This document shows, piece by piece, positions 33,531 to 44,751 of a DNA stretch of 64,000 nucleotides (position 1 is the stretch's first letter; every line of letters starts with the position of its first letter). The notes below the pieces were generated by a model that was given only the letters and a program-made list of their open reading frames with translations, was not told where the DNA came from and did not search any database. The translations under genes were made by a program, and so were the position numbers. The stretch is from Ottelia alismoides (taxonomy: Eukaryota > Streptophyta > Magnoliopsida > Alismatales > Hydrocharitaceae): NCBI GenBank assembly GCA_037367405.1, contig JAZKJV010009330.1:124001-188000 (forward strand). The letters are read 5' to 3'.

Positions 33531-33872
33531 CATAGAAGACCATGTCGCGATATATCGTCGACATATCGTCGATATATTGGTATCGAGAGGCAGGGGATAT
33601 TAATATCAGCTGCTGGATCTTCTAGCGTTTCTACTGGCCCATCAGATGCTGCTGCTTCTGCCTCCATTAGCACTTCAGGTATTACTCATGCATTTACTAG
33701 TCACACTCGACCAGGCCGTTCAGAATGAATCATGGACTCTGGAGCTTTTCATCATCTATGTGGAGATGGCACACAATATAGTTCTTATAACCCCATAGAA
33801 GGCCATGTCGCGATATATCGTCGACATATCGTCGATATATTGGTATCGAGAGGCTGGGGATATTAATATCAG
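33348..33872 (+). repeat. Tandem duplication (about 262 bp) spanning a copia/hAT junction
   Basis: The text starting CTGCTGGATCTTCTAGCG at 33348 recurs at 33610 and can be followed to GATATTAATATCAG at 33609 and 33872. Each unit holds about 183 bp of copia gag/protease and 79 bp of hAT left end, so the duplication happened after the hAT insertion. The copies differ at several sites. Confidence 0.88.
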
Positions 33873-35702
33873 GACGCATATCTATTTACCAGGATATCAA
33901 CGATTTATGATTGATATATCTGCTATATATCACCATATCGACCCATATCGGTCAAAAATGACTGGATTCTGTATAAAAATTCTCGGATATCGACTGATAT
34001 CACCGAAATTTTGCTGGTATCTATATATTGATGAATAATACCCTTGTAAACTTGATTTCACTACTTATTTTGCTACTCCTAGTATTAAAACACATCGTGA
34101 ATTTAATACTTTATTTCAGGTCAGGGGTGCTGCCCCCGCACCCCCACATGGGGGGCCAACCTGGATCTCCTAGCCCCTTAGGCTCGCTGACCGGGTAGCG
34201 AGACCCTCGTCTGGTAGGGTTTGGTGCGACAAGGGGGTGCATACAATGGTTCTTCACCATGGGTGTGTCCAATCGATTTTAGTTCATCTTTTTTCCCCCC
34301 TTTGAAAATATTATTATGAATTATTCTCTTTTAAAAAAATGCTATATGCTCTTTATTTGTTTGGTTCCAAAAATATCTCAAACATTTTGTTTATACATAA
34401 TATGTGATGCAATATAAGTCTTGGATGAACTCCATTTCTGATATCTATAAGTCAACAATCAACATTAACAATGATATGCTCAATATGGCATATATGTGCA
34501 ATATAAGGGTCATAGATGATCGATATGTGTGATATAAGCGTATATTTGTAAGTTATTTAGTGTTATTAGAACTTGGATGGACTACATTTCCAATATCCAA
34601 CAATGATATGAGTGATTTATGCCATATAAGGGTCATAGATGATCGATAAGTGTGATCTAAGAGTGTATTTGTAGGTTATTTAGTGTTCTATGAATTTAGA
34701 CGAACTCCAGTTCCAATATCTATCGCCCAACAATTAACAGTCCCGACGATATGTTCGATATACCGATATGTGCGATATACGGGTCATAGATGATCGATAT
34801 GTATGATCTAAGAGTATATTTGTAAATTATTTAGTGTTCTAAGAACTTGGACGGACTCCATTTCAAATATCTATAAGTCGGGAATCAACATTAACATCGA
34901 TTGTTCGAAATGACTAGTATGTGCGCTATATGACGTATAAATGACTGATATGTGTGATATAAGTGTGTATTTGTAGGTTATTTAATGTTTTAAAATCTTG
35001 GATTGTAACGTCCCGGGCTTAGGTCCCCGGTCCATTATCGAGGAAAACTGGCCCTGACAACTTGTTGGGTTCGGGCCAGATGAACCCGTTGGCAACCACC
35101 CAAAATGCTTAAGCCCAAGTTGTCAAGTAGTAATCCCCACCACTTATATACCACACCCACACTTTGTGAGTTTAAGGTATGGCACTATGTTTGGGGTTGG
35201 GATGTTACAACCTCCCCCACTTATATTCGCAACGTCCTCGTTGCGACATGGCCCATTCACTTATTCCCAGTGACAGTGGCGGCTGCACGCTCCCGGCTTA
35301 ATTCCCTTCGGGTAGCCCTTTCCACCATCAGAGGGAACCCGCTCTGATACCATTTGTAACGTCCCGGGCTTAGGTCCCCGGTCCATTATCGAGGAAAACT
35401 GGCCCTTTGAACTTGTTGGGTTCGGGCCAGATGAACCCGTTGGCAACCACCCAAAATGCTTAAGCCCAAGTTGTCAAGTAGTAATCCCCACCACTTATAT
35501 ACCACACCCACACTTTGTGAGTTTAAGGTATGGCACTATGTTTGGGGTTGGGATGTTACATGGATGATCTTAATTTTTGAAAAATGGCAAAAATGCTATA
35601 TTTGAGCCATTTTCGACATTTCCATGTATATCGTCGATATATCCCGATATATCCTTTTCTGGGTGGACCGATATGATATCAATATTGATATAGCCTTCTA
35701 TG
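33794..35702 (+). mobile_element. hAT-like element with CGATAT-rich ends, carrying a TRIM
   Basis: Terminal repeats CATAGAAGGCCATGTC and, inverted, CATAGAAGGCTATATC (14 of 16). Flanking 8-bp repeats TATAACCC (33786-33793) and TATAACCA (35703-35710) match at 7 of 8. Ends are rich in GATATATCG/CGATAT words; the interior has several tandem-like copies of a GATCGATATGTGTGATATAAG text (34450-34980). No transposase. The TRIM at 35004-35560 is nested inside. Confidence 0.8.
35004..35560 (-). mobile_element. TRIM (terminal-repeat retrotransposon in miniature)
   Basis: Two 206-bp LTRs (35004-35209, 35355-35560; TGTAACGTCCCGGGC to GGGATGTTACA) enclose only 145 bp. The primer site lies beside the right LTR on the minus strand (GCTCTGATACCA on the plus map), and a pyrimidine run CCTCCCCCAC beside the left LTR is the polypurine tract of the minus strand. 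A perfect 5-bp duplication TGGAT is at 34999-35003 and 35561-35565. By eye the LTRs differ only at one trinucleotide (GAC/TTG), so this is among the youngest insertions here. It is wholly non-coding. Confidence 0.93.
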
Positions 35703-36970
35703 TATAACCATGTACAACTTGGGAGATTAGTGGTCATTGCCGATGGAACAGATCCTCCAATTACTGGATATGGGGAGGTCCATTTGACTCCTTTGATGCA
35801 CCTACAGAATGTTCTTCATGCATCGGAATTCTCAATGAATTTATTGTCTATTAGTCAGTTTACAAATGATTTACGTTGCCGTTCCATATTTGACACCGCT
35901 TCCCTTGTTTTTTAGGATATACTCACTGGTAGGGTGATTGGATGTGGGCATGTGCATGGAAGGCTTTATAGGTTGTTCCAGTCTCCTTTTGTTGATGCTA
36001 GCTCTCTTTCTGCTAGATCGATTTCTCCATACACTTGGCATCTTCGATTTGGTCATCTTCCATTGTGGAAGATATGTTGTCTCTTTTTGAATATTATGGT
36101 GTGGTGACTCCCGACTTGGGAGGGCTCCCCCTTCTTTCTACTCAAAAAAAAAGTTGTCTCATCTCTGGCATTTCTTTCAAGTCCACATTTCAGTGTGAAC
36201 CATGCCAACTTTGAAAGCATCATTGCTCTAGCTTTTCAAGTCGTCAAGGTCGTAATAATCAACGTCCTTTTAAGCTTTTTCATTTTGATATGTGGGGTCC
36301 GAGTCGTGAGCCTGATCATCAGGGGGACATGTATTATTTGGTTGCTGTGGATGATTTTTCCAGGTTGTCATGTGGTCTCTTTTTGTTAAAGAATAAGTTT
36401 GATGCTCGTACTATGATTCATAATTTTGTGATTGAAATGAAGAACCTGCTCCTATTAAATACATTCATTTTAATAATGCTATGGAGTTCTGTACTATTTA
36501 ACTATTTCATTTCTTTAGCTCACATGACATTATCCATCAGATGTTGTGCCCCTATAGTTCTCAGCTGAACGATGTTTTTGAACACAAACATCGTCACTTT
36601 GTGGACATCACCATAACTCTTCTCATACAACTTCGAGCTCTTCATTCCTTCTGGGGTGATGCTGTGATGACATCATGTTACCTAATCTATCGGATGCTTT
36701 CTACCATTCTGGGTGAAAAGACACCCTTCCCTCTTGCTTTTCCTGAGGACAGTTTCTCTCTTATTCCATGGATCTTTGGTCGTGTGGCATTTGTTCACCT
36801 TTTACATCCAAGTCATGACAAGCTCGCTCCTAGAGCTGTCAAATGTATATATGTTGGGTACTCTTGTACCTAAAAGGGATATAGGTTATTTGATCTTGTC
36901 TAGGGAAAACACTATATCAGTGCTGATGTTATTTTCTTTAAGTTCATCACGTACTATACTACTATAGGTG
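35703..36970 (+). pseudogene. Protease-integrase region of copia element 5
   Basis: Resumes after the hAT with GRLVVIADGTDPPITGYGEVHLTPLMHLQNVLHASEFSMNLLSI, then the integrase zinc domain (WHLRFGHLP, CEPCQL) broken at 36084-36152 by a small retroposon, VAVDDFSRLSCGLFLLKNKFDA, and the C-terminal domain (LRALHSFWGDAVMTSCYLIYRM, LAPRAVKCIYVGYS). Stops and frameshifts throughout. Confidence 0.82.
36084..36152 (+). mobile_element. Short poly(A)-tailed retroposon end
   Basis: 69 bp ending in CTACTC and about eleven A residues, flanked by the 8-bp repeat GTTGTCTC (36076-36083, 36153-36160). It looks like a severely 5'-truncated LINE 3' end. Confidence 0.7.
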
Positions 36971-37723
36971 ACAAGTTGAGTCCCTTTGAGTTTGGAGATG
37001 ATATTGTTCTTCCACCTCTTCTACAGGTATACCTCAACTTGTTCTCCATGGTCCAGTGCCTTCCCCAACATCAAGCACGTCTCATGTAAATTCTGAAAAT
37101 TTGATTTTAACTGATGGCACTAGTGGTGTGAATGGTGAACATGGATATTGGCATGATGAGTAGGAAGATATACATGAAGCACATGGACCACCACAAGAGG
37201 ATGGTGTCGGCTGGCCTAATTCCTTATGTAAAGGCAAACGTAGCTGTACGAGATACACTCGCACTAGACATGTTATTTAGCATGACTTTCGATAGATTTC
37301 AGGAGGTTTGTTGTGGGATTATCTATCACTAAAATCCCATGCATATACCAAGAGACTCTCAAGAAGAGCAAATGGTGACGTTCGATGGAGGAGATGGCTG
37401 CGTTACAATCATGTGACACGTGGAGCATTATTACGGCTCCTACATGAGTACCTGTTGTGGGATGCAAGTGGGTGTTCATAATGAAGCACCGAGTATATGG
37501 CAGTATAGATCACTATAAGGCAAGGCTTGTGGCTCGTGGGTTCACCCAGACATATGGGTGGACTATTCGGATATTTTCTCTCTAGTGGCTCGGTATTCTA
37601 CACTACAGATCCTTCTCTCTATTGTAATGACATGGGGATGACCCCTGTATCAGCTTGATGTGATGAATGCATTTCTTTATGGTACCTACATGAGGAAGTC
37701 TGCTTGCAACAACCATCTGGGAT
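36971..37723 (+). pseudogene. Linker and RT N-terminus of copia element 5
   Basis: A degraded linker is followed from about 37330 by YQETLKKSKW, EEMAALQSCDTWSI, WVFIMKHRVYGSI, GFTQTYG and YQLDVMNAFLYG, the fingers region of copia RT, with stops. It is cut at 37723 by a MITE. Confidence 0.78.
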
Positions 37724-37931
37724 CATGGCCTCAAATTTCAACGAAATTCGGTCGAATTTCTGTCGAATATCGATATCCAGTCGAAATCGAAATTCGACCG
37801 AAATGACCGAAATATTGGGGCCCTAGTACAAAAAATGAACGAAATTTCGATCGAAATTCCACCGAAATTTCATCGAAATTCTGTTTTGATCGATACCGAA
37901 ATGGTGACCGAAACCGACATTTAGGGCCTTG
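37724..37931 (+). mobile_element. hAT MITE, copy A
   Basis: 208 bp with ends CATGGCCTCAAATTTC and, inverted, CAAGGCCCTAAATGTC, flanked by a perfect 8-bp duplication TCTGGGAT (37716-37723, 37932-37939). The interior is made of ACCGAAAT/ATTTCGGT words. Excision restores the RT frame text CATCTGGGATTGCTG. Copies B and C lie at 44752 and 54734. Confidence 0.93.
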
Positions 37932-38012
37932 TCTGGGATTGCTGTTGAGGGGGAGTGTCAGAAGGTTTGTAGACTTCATAGTTCTATCTATGGCCTTAAG
38001 CATAGATCAAGA

Positions 38013-38532
38013 CAAGCTTGCAAAAATCGGCCGACTAGGCTGACTAATCGGTCCGACTAGTCGAGTCGGGGGGGGGGGGGGGGTTAGCCGACTCAACTAG
38101 GCCTAGTCGACCATTAGTCGGTCAGACCGACTAGTCGGCCGATTTTTACATCAAGCTTTTATAATTTTTTTGTTTTTTGCTTTTTTTAACAACAAACTTA
38201 TTCTAATATGCTCAATATTATATTTAATGTCAATTACTTCTTTTGTTTCATTATGTAATTATAGAAAATGTACAAATCTATGCTAATACATAAGCAAACT
38301 TATTCTAATATGCAATAATGTTATATTTAAAGTTAATTACTTCATTTATTTCATTATGAAAGTATAGAAACTATACAAATGTATGTATAAAAATGATTTA
38401 TATATTTAAAATAATTAAAAAATTCAAAACCGACTAATTGCCGACTAAATGCTATTAGTCGCTCGACTGCCGATTAATCCTTAGCCAGTGACCCCGCCGA
38501 CCGAGTACCGACTACCGCTTTCTGCAACCTTG
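38013..38532 (+). mobile_element. Non-autonomous hAT element (copy 2 of the 27325 family)
   Basis: 520 bp. Ends CAAGCTTGCAAAAATCGG and, inverted, CAAGGTTGCAGAAAGCGG (15 of 18). Flanks GATCAAGA and ATTCAAGA (6 of 8) represent the target duplication. GACTAGTCGG-type subterminal palindromes and a run of 16 G (38068-38083) are present; the interior is AT-rich. Confidence 0.85.
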
Positions 38533-39404
38533 ATTCAAGAGAATGGTTTTAGAAGCTTTCAGACTTGATAGAGTAACAATGGGTTCATGAGATCGACTGC
38601 ATATCATTCACTATTCATTCAAAGGTCTCAGAGAAGTACTGTTACTATACTGGTATATGTTGATGATATCATTATTACATGGGATGATGTGCAAGGCATT
38701 CAAGCAATTAAGGTTTTCCTTGGTCAGCATTTTGTAATCGAGGACCTTGACAGTCTACGCTACTTCGTTGGACTGGAGTTAGCCAGGAACCAACAAGGTC
38801 TTGTGATGACACAAAGGAAGTACTTTATGGATCTTCTCTTTGAGACGAGCATGGCAGATTACTTGCCTGCTACCACTCCCATGGATCTGAGCATGAAGTT
38901 ATATGATGAAGACACTGAGGAGGTAGACAAGAGGAGGTACATGGAGCTCGTTGGGAAGCTCCTATACGTGACCATCACCAGGCCGGCTATATCTTTTACA
39001 GTGAGCTGAGCGAGTCATTTCATGGAACAACCTAGACAGACACATATGGATGCAATCCATATGATTCTGAGGTATCTGAATACCTCACCTAGCACCGATC
39101 TTTTATTTAGTAGAGGCACATCCCTTGCCATTACTGTTTGCATAGATGCAGATTATGCGGGATGTCCCAAGGACATGAAGTCTACCTCTGGCTTTGCAGT
39201 GTTGACATGGAGCTCCTTGATATCATGGAAGAGCAAGAAGCAGGCCGCGATCTCCAGATTTAGTGTATAATTAGCGTACAGAGTTTTGACACATGGGAGT
39301 ATAGAGATGATGTGGGTTAGATCTGCTTCGACTGACCTAGCTATTGAGGTGTCTCTTCCATGCACCTCTAATATGAAAACTAGGGTGCCTTTTCATTGTA
39401 GGCT
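38533..39404 (+). pseudogene. RT and RNase H of copia element 5
   Basis: A 140-codon frame (38587-39009) reads STAYHSLFIQRSQRSTVTILVYVDDIIITWDD with intact YVDD, then KRRYMELVGKLLYVTITRPAISF. RNase H (DADYAGCPKDMKSTSGF) follows in the frame from 39022 after a stop at 39007. Homology stops near 39404. Confidence 0.85.
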
Positions 39405-39715
39405 TTCTAGCCGCACATATGATGGTGACTTTTCCGGCATCCACCTTGCATACGAGCACTATATATTATACCCCTTGTTGACTTGCGAATGTTCTCCACT
39501 TTCTTCTACTTATACCAACCAAAAGCATCATGGTGACCCAACTATTGCCACAGTTCATCTTGTATTTTGCCTCCTCTTCAGCGCCTATACCTACCCCACT
39601 AATTATATATCTCCGAGCACTCTAGTTTCATCTCTTTTTTCCATTAATGATCATCTCATCTTCCTTCCGCTGTGACTAGGCTTGGCCTAATGAGAATAAT
39701 AAACTCTTGGGAACT
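39405..39715. other. Unidentified 0.3-kb block splitting the RNase H region
   Basis: Copia text ends at about CTTTTCATTG and resumes at CAACAAACTTGTTCACTAAGG (39725). The block ends in AACTCAAAAAA, suggesting a 5'-truncated poly(A) retroposon, but I see no clear target duplication. Confidence 0.45.
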
Positions 39716-40913
39716 CAAAAAACAGGCAACAAACTTGTTCACTAAGGCTCTAGCAAGAGGACTGATGAATCTCCATTTCATCACCTTTATTCTTTCATTT
39801 TGGCCTTTAAACCCTTGCTAAATGCATGTACATATCATTATATTGCATAAAACAACATCCATTATTTGCCATGTAAATATTGTATAAAATACTGTTTTTA
39901 AAGCCAAAATACAAGAATAAAGAAAAGAAAAATGAAATACCATTGGTATTGAATGACCCTAAACCTTGAGACCTAGGCATCATGGTGATTGGGTCGACAA
40001 GGAATAAAGTAGGGGAGATTATTGTCAAAAATATAATGAAAACCCTAATTTTAATTCCCCAATAAGTCATCTATGGTACCTATTTTCTTTTCATTATTAG
40101 TACCTCAAATCAATAAACTTTCTACATAAAAGTTGTAGATAAAAATACATTGAATAATACAAAATTTATTTCATGCAAAAATAATGCACAATGTGCCTTA
40201 GACACTTAGAATAAAAATCCAAAATCCCAACTTCACAGACATGTATCTTCTTCATATGAACTCAAAATTCACCAAAATCACTTTTAAATGTATATAACTT
40301 TTAATTAGCTATTTAATGAAGGGGTTTCATTCAGTTTGGAGTTAAGATGCAAAAGTTATGTTTTGGGCCCCTATTGTACATTAGCATATGTACATAATTA
40401 GAAGAAAGAAGAGCCATTAAAAACACAATAAAATAAATTAATATACACAAATACATAGATGAATTATTCATACTTATACCTATATAATAAATATACATAT
40501 TTATCTAAGTGTACAATCAACTTCAGAAAAATACAATAAAAATATATTTATGTATATTTAAATATGTTATAATTATATAAATTATGTATATAAAATAATA
40601 AAATCTAAAATAGAAAATAAAAATAAAATACATACTATCTATATAGCTAAATATACATATATTTATACTTGTAAAAGTAACATACCATAAATTAACTTGA
40701 AAAAATAACGAAAAATCACCATAAAATACTACATAAAATAATAAATATTTTCCATGTTTTGATTAAAAATTGATAAGATCATTTTTTATTTTTAATTGAA
40801 TTAGTAATGTATTTATTTTTGGGTTTGTTCCTTTGTGGACACGTGTCCCAATGGGAGCGAGTCCTCGGTTGACCCGCCGATCAACTAAGTGCCATGCTCC
40901 CTAGACCTGTCAG

Positions 40914-41662
40914 TAGGGATGCAACCGAATATGGATATATCCGTATCCATCCGTCATCGTATTCATTTTTAAGAGGATATGGATATGAATTTTTTATTTT
41001 AGCGGATATGGATACAGATATCGACATGCGATTTTAATTTTTTGCAGATACGGATAAGGATACGTATATTCTTTTCAATTATTTAAGGATATGGATATAG
41101 ATATGGTTACATATTTTTTTGACGGATACGGATATGGATATCCGCATTGCTGAATCTGTGTTTATATTGTATATACATACATCAACTTTTGTGTGTCTAT
41201 ATCTCCAAATATGTTATAGGATTAGTTGCAATATATTGCATATGGAGTCATTTTCAAATATGAGAAGAAAATATACATCTCTATATTATTTAATCATTTA
41301 TTATACAATTATTAAACTTAGTATAATACTATAATTTCATTTTGTATTTTGTTGTGTTGTAGTTTATTAATTTTTTATTTAATTAGCTATATTAGTTTCA
41401 ACTTTACTAAACAATCCTACTAAATGTAAGTGTTAGAACTTAGAAGGTATTTCTTATCCACAGGATAATCCGTTTCTGTTCGTAAAATATCTGCATCCGA
41501 GTCGTGTTTATTTGTTTCCTTATCCCTATCCGTATTTAAGATGTGGTTTGCAATTTTCAATATCCGCAATGTATCCGTTTCCGTATCCGTAATGTATGTT
41601 AAAATGGATAAGGATATGGTAACACCTATATCCGCATCCGTATCCGTTCGTTTGCCTCCCTA
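40914..41662 (+). mobile_element. Non-autonomous hAT element, TAGGGATG type
   Basis: 749 bp. Ends TAGGGATGCAACCGAA and, inverted, TAGGGAGGCAAACGAA (14 of 16), with a perfect 8-bp duplication CCTGTCAG (40906-40913, 41663-41670). Subterminal regions are long series of GGATAT/ATCCGTATCC words, as in known plant hAT elements with TAGGG termini. No transposase frame. Confidence 0.92.
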
Positions 41663-41670
41663 CCTGTCAG

Positions 41671-43968
41671 GCCTCAACAACCAACCATCTTCCTCGTATT
41701 TTCCCATTAAATCTTGCATCCTTCGAGCTTGATTCCTCTTTAACTTTTTTTTATCCTCGATCATTAGTCTTTTACGCGACTATCTCTCCTCGATATGAGG
41801 ATCGCTGAATCAAGCACCGTTTCCAATCCAAAAGCCTCCTGTACATATACCCTTCACCGACCTCCATTTGAATTTGATCCTTGTTTGCCCTCGAAATCCC
41901 CAATTCTTTGAGTGTCTTGGCTTCCTGGTGATAGCAGGGAGTTTGTTGGACCGATTGGTGAGGAGGAAGAGGTGCGAAGGAAGAGATCCGGACATTTTTT
42001 TCGCCACCAGCGACGGAGCTCCTCCGGCTCCTTTAGTTCCTGAGGTAGAGCCGTAGATAATTGCTTCCTTTCGTTCCTAGGACTTAGCTTATTTTAGAGT
42101 AACTTTTCTTTGCAGCTATTTTTGCTTTATTTCTCATTAAATCACTCCTTCGAAGTTCGCCGGAGCTTTGCTCTGGCCGCTGTTCTCTTGTGATCCGACC
42201 GTACTCCGTTGCATCTAACATCTCCATTATCTTCCCTTTCGAGTTCTAAACACCCCAGGCACTATCACTCACCTTGATCTTCTCTGGATCAAGAAATCCG
42301 ATCTCCCTCCTCCGTCTTCTGTCGGAGATCATCGCGCTACTTCGCCCCGCTCCATTTCACCCTCTGCGGGCACCCAGAACCTCAATTTGTGTGTGCTAAG
42401 CTTTTCTGCAGGTTCCGGAGGCCCTAAGACCCCTCGCGGGTCGATTTTTAGTTCATTCGAAGCACCTGGACTCCCCGAAGCTTCTCTAACTTCCAGGAAC
42501 TTCTTCGACTATTCGTGGACCGATCCGGCTCCTTCTGCAACTTCGGGACGCTTCCAGGGTGCTTTCAAGCCTTTTTGTCGAGCCCAAGACCACTAGAGTT
42601 GCTCGGGAGAACGGATCGAAGTTCGCCTCCTCAGACGTTCTTCCCTGCTTTTCCTCCGAGTTTCCCCGCTGTCCGATTAAATGCCTGCTCCAGAATGTCC
42701 AGTTGTCGTTGGATCTTCATCGCCCTTCACTGTTGGATGTCCAACCAGATCTAACCTCGATCGATCCTCGCCGTACCGTCATCTGTCGTTGGGAGCCTGA
42801 CGCATGGCAAGTGAAGGAGATCCAGCTGTCTGTCAACGATTTAGGGGGTAATTTTGCCATCTACTCCCCGTTCTTTTGTATTTTTATTTTAGTCCATAAA
42901 ATATTATCTGTATTGTAAACATTTGTTGTTATTTTGCATGTAGCCCTTGTACTTTTTTTCTTGGGTCCTCAAGTGAGGTGGTGGGCTTTTTGTAAGGATC
43001 TCTCGGTACTTTTTTTGTAATTTAGTCCACTAATTTTGTAACTCAGTTCAAAACTTTTTTTCATGTTTGCCCTGCCTTATTATATAAATTGCGTTTATAC
43101 CACTGCCAGCGTGGAATGAAATAAAAGAGGCCCCTGAACTTCTTATATTTATTCCTAAAAATATTTTTACTTATTTTTATTTGCATTTCAGTCGTCGTTG
43201 TATTGTATTTTTATTTTGTTAATTCCTTGCATTAAAGGTATCATCTCGCATTTAAAAATTTTAGGAATTTTATTTTAAGTGCTGAGGTATATTTCTTATA
43301 ACATATATATTTTTTGGCCATTTAAAATTAATTTCCTTTTTTCAAAAATTCAAAAACATTGTGTTTATTCCCTGTTTGTATTAAAAATCCATAAAAAATT
43401 AGAAAAATATTTTGAAAAGTTCAAAAAAATCAGGGGTTATTTATTATTGTATTGTGCACTTAAATACCAAAAATCACTAAAAAAATTCAAAATGAAAACC
43501 AAAAATAGCAAAACCTCTCTAACCCTATAAAAATGATAGAAAATCAATAAAAAAAGAATTTTGTATTTCTGAATTTTATTTATTTTATTTCCTTTATTGT
43601 AAAAATTAATTTTGGAAATTTTTGAGCTATTTAGCTATTTTTAAAATCCAAAACAAGTCGGCTCTATATTAATTGAAATTTAATTCAATTAAAAATACAA
43701 AAAATTACCAAAAATTAAAGAAAAATTACAAAAGCATAACAAAATAGAAGAAAACCTTGCTTTCTGTGTTCGATCGCTACATACTTGCACTATATAAACA
43801 TTTTGTCGAGTTATAATAAATTTTAGCTCCACTTTTATTTTGCATTTCTTTATCTATTTTGTGGGTTAAATGTTGATTGTTCTAGGGTTTCGTGAGCGGT
43901 CGCCTCAACGACAGTGTAGGCCTCGCCTTTTGTAGACCGCATTAGGCCATCGTAAAACCCTAGTCGTC
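41671..43968. other. Remaining part of the cryptic insertion
   Basis: 41671-42850 is moderately GC-rich with frames up to 119 codons (42559-42918) that I do not recognise. At 42840-42851 ACGATTTAGGGGG resembles a polypurine tract. 42900-43860 is extremely AT-rich with many poly(A)/poly(T) runs. Confidence 0.4.
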
Positions 43969-43969
43969 A

Positions 43970-44036
43970 AGGACCATTCCAAGGATGCTATTCCAACCTA
44001 GACTTGATTGATATCTACGCTCCACTTGTGGGGGAG
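43970..44036 (+). pseudogene. RNase H tail and polypurine tract of copia element 5
   Basis: After the AGGAC repeat the text reads FQGCYSNLDLIDIYAPL, the conserved end of these copia polyproteins, followed by TTGTGGGGGAG. Confidence 0.82.
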
Positions 44037-44167
44037 TGTTGAGATTTTAATTATCTTCTATACTTTTAATGTATTTGCGTTTTTCTTTCTGTCTACACCA
44101 TGTAATTTGCCCAACATGTTTCTGCTCTCTATAAAAGAATCCTAGGGCCTCATGGATAGATAACTTT
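44037..44167 (+). repeat. 3' LTR of copia element 5, cut short
   Basis: 131 bp starting TGTTGAGATTTTAATTATC with a TATA-like CTCTATAAAAGAATCC. It stops before the expected CTCAACA end because the family I element begins at 44168. Confidence 0.82.
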
Positions 44168-44470
44168 TGTTAAAAAATTAGAAGTGCGAAAGCTTGATCA
44201 GAGATAGAGAAATAAAATTGAAGAACACGAGATTTAACGTGGAACTCTATCTCTAAGGAGCGGGATGAAACCACGAGAGAACGCCTCAAAGGGCTAATGT
44301 GTTTATTGACTTTCTCATCTGTTACAGGAGGTCTGTGGCTTCTTATGTAGCCTCCACAGACTCTCCAAGTCTCAGCACTGGTAGATATGGGTCTAAAATC
44401 TAGATGTAGTAAATGGATCTTGAAAGGATCCATATACCCGTCTTAAATAAGTGATGCATATACTCCAACA
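44168..44470 (-). repeat. 3' LTR of family I copy 2
   Basis: 303 bp. On the minus strand it runs TGTTGGAGTATATGCATCAC to TTTTTTAACA, the same length as the LTR at 12580-12882 and homologous along its whole length. Confidence 0.85.
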
Positions 44471-44751
44471 CTCCCCCTCAAGCTGGATCATGCAATGCTC
44501 ATCTTGGACAAACAGAAAGAAATCTCAAACTCACACTGCAAGACACTACAGATAATATCAACTCAACGCGCACAACTGTTTGCTACTTTCGTGGACGTTG
44601 CTTCTCATGCCGTGCAGGTGAGGAGGAACAAACAGGATGGAGTGTGAGTCAAACCGAATCTCCTCGTCGGAGAGCATATACTCTATACTGCGCCTGTCCG
44701 AGTCACTGCAATTGAAATGAGTTTCCTCGTCGGAGTACTCTGACTCGCCAC

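Larger units (their letters stand above)
39763..43969. mobile_element. 4.2-kb cryptic insertion with 5-bp target duplication
   Basis: Begins TGATGAATCTCC and ends CCTAGTCGTCA (TG...CA). It is flanked by a perfect AGGAC repeat (39758-39762, 43970-43974) and splits the copia RNase H tail (GCAAGAGGAC | CATTCCAAGG). Both the first about 1.1 kb and the last about 1.1 kb are very AT-rich; the middle (41700-42850) is GC-richer, with short frames I do not recognise. TG/CA ends and a 5-bp duplication point to a non-autonomous LTR retrotransposon, but I could not align convincing LTRs by eye. It carries a hAT at 40914-41662. Confidence 0.65.
32773..44167 (+). mobile_element. Heavily interrupted, 5'-truncated copia element 5
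   Basis: Copia text in order: gag 32773-33530, protease/integrase 35703-36970, RT 37380-37723, 37932-38012 and 38541-39000, RNase H 39001-39404 and 39716-39762, and finally the RNase H tail, polypurine tract and 3' LTR at 43970-44167. Gaps are filled by a hAT, a retroposon tail, a MITE, a second hAT, a 0.3-kb block and a 4.2-kb insertion. The 5' LTR and gag N-terminus are missing. Confidence 0.85.

Noticed and set aside
33794..35000. Regularly spaced GATCGATATGTGTGATATAAG copies read as a CRISPR-like or satellite array
   Set aside because: Spacing and sequence are irregular, the genome is a plant, and the units lie between hAT terminal repeats.
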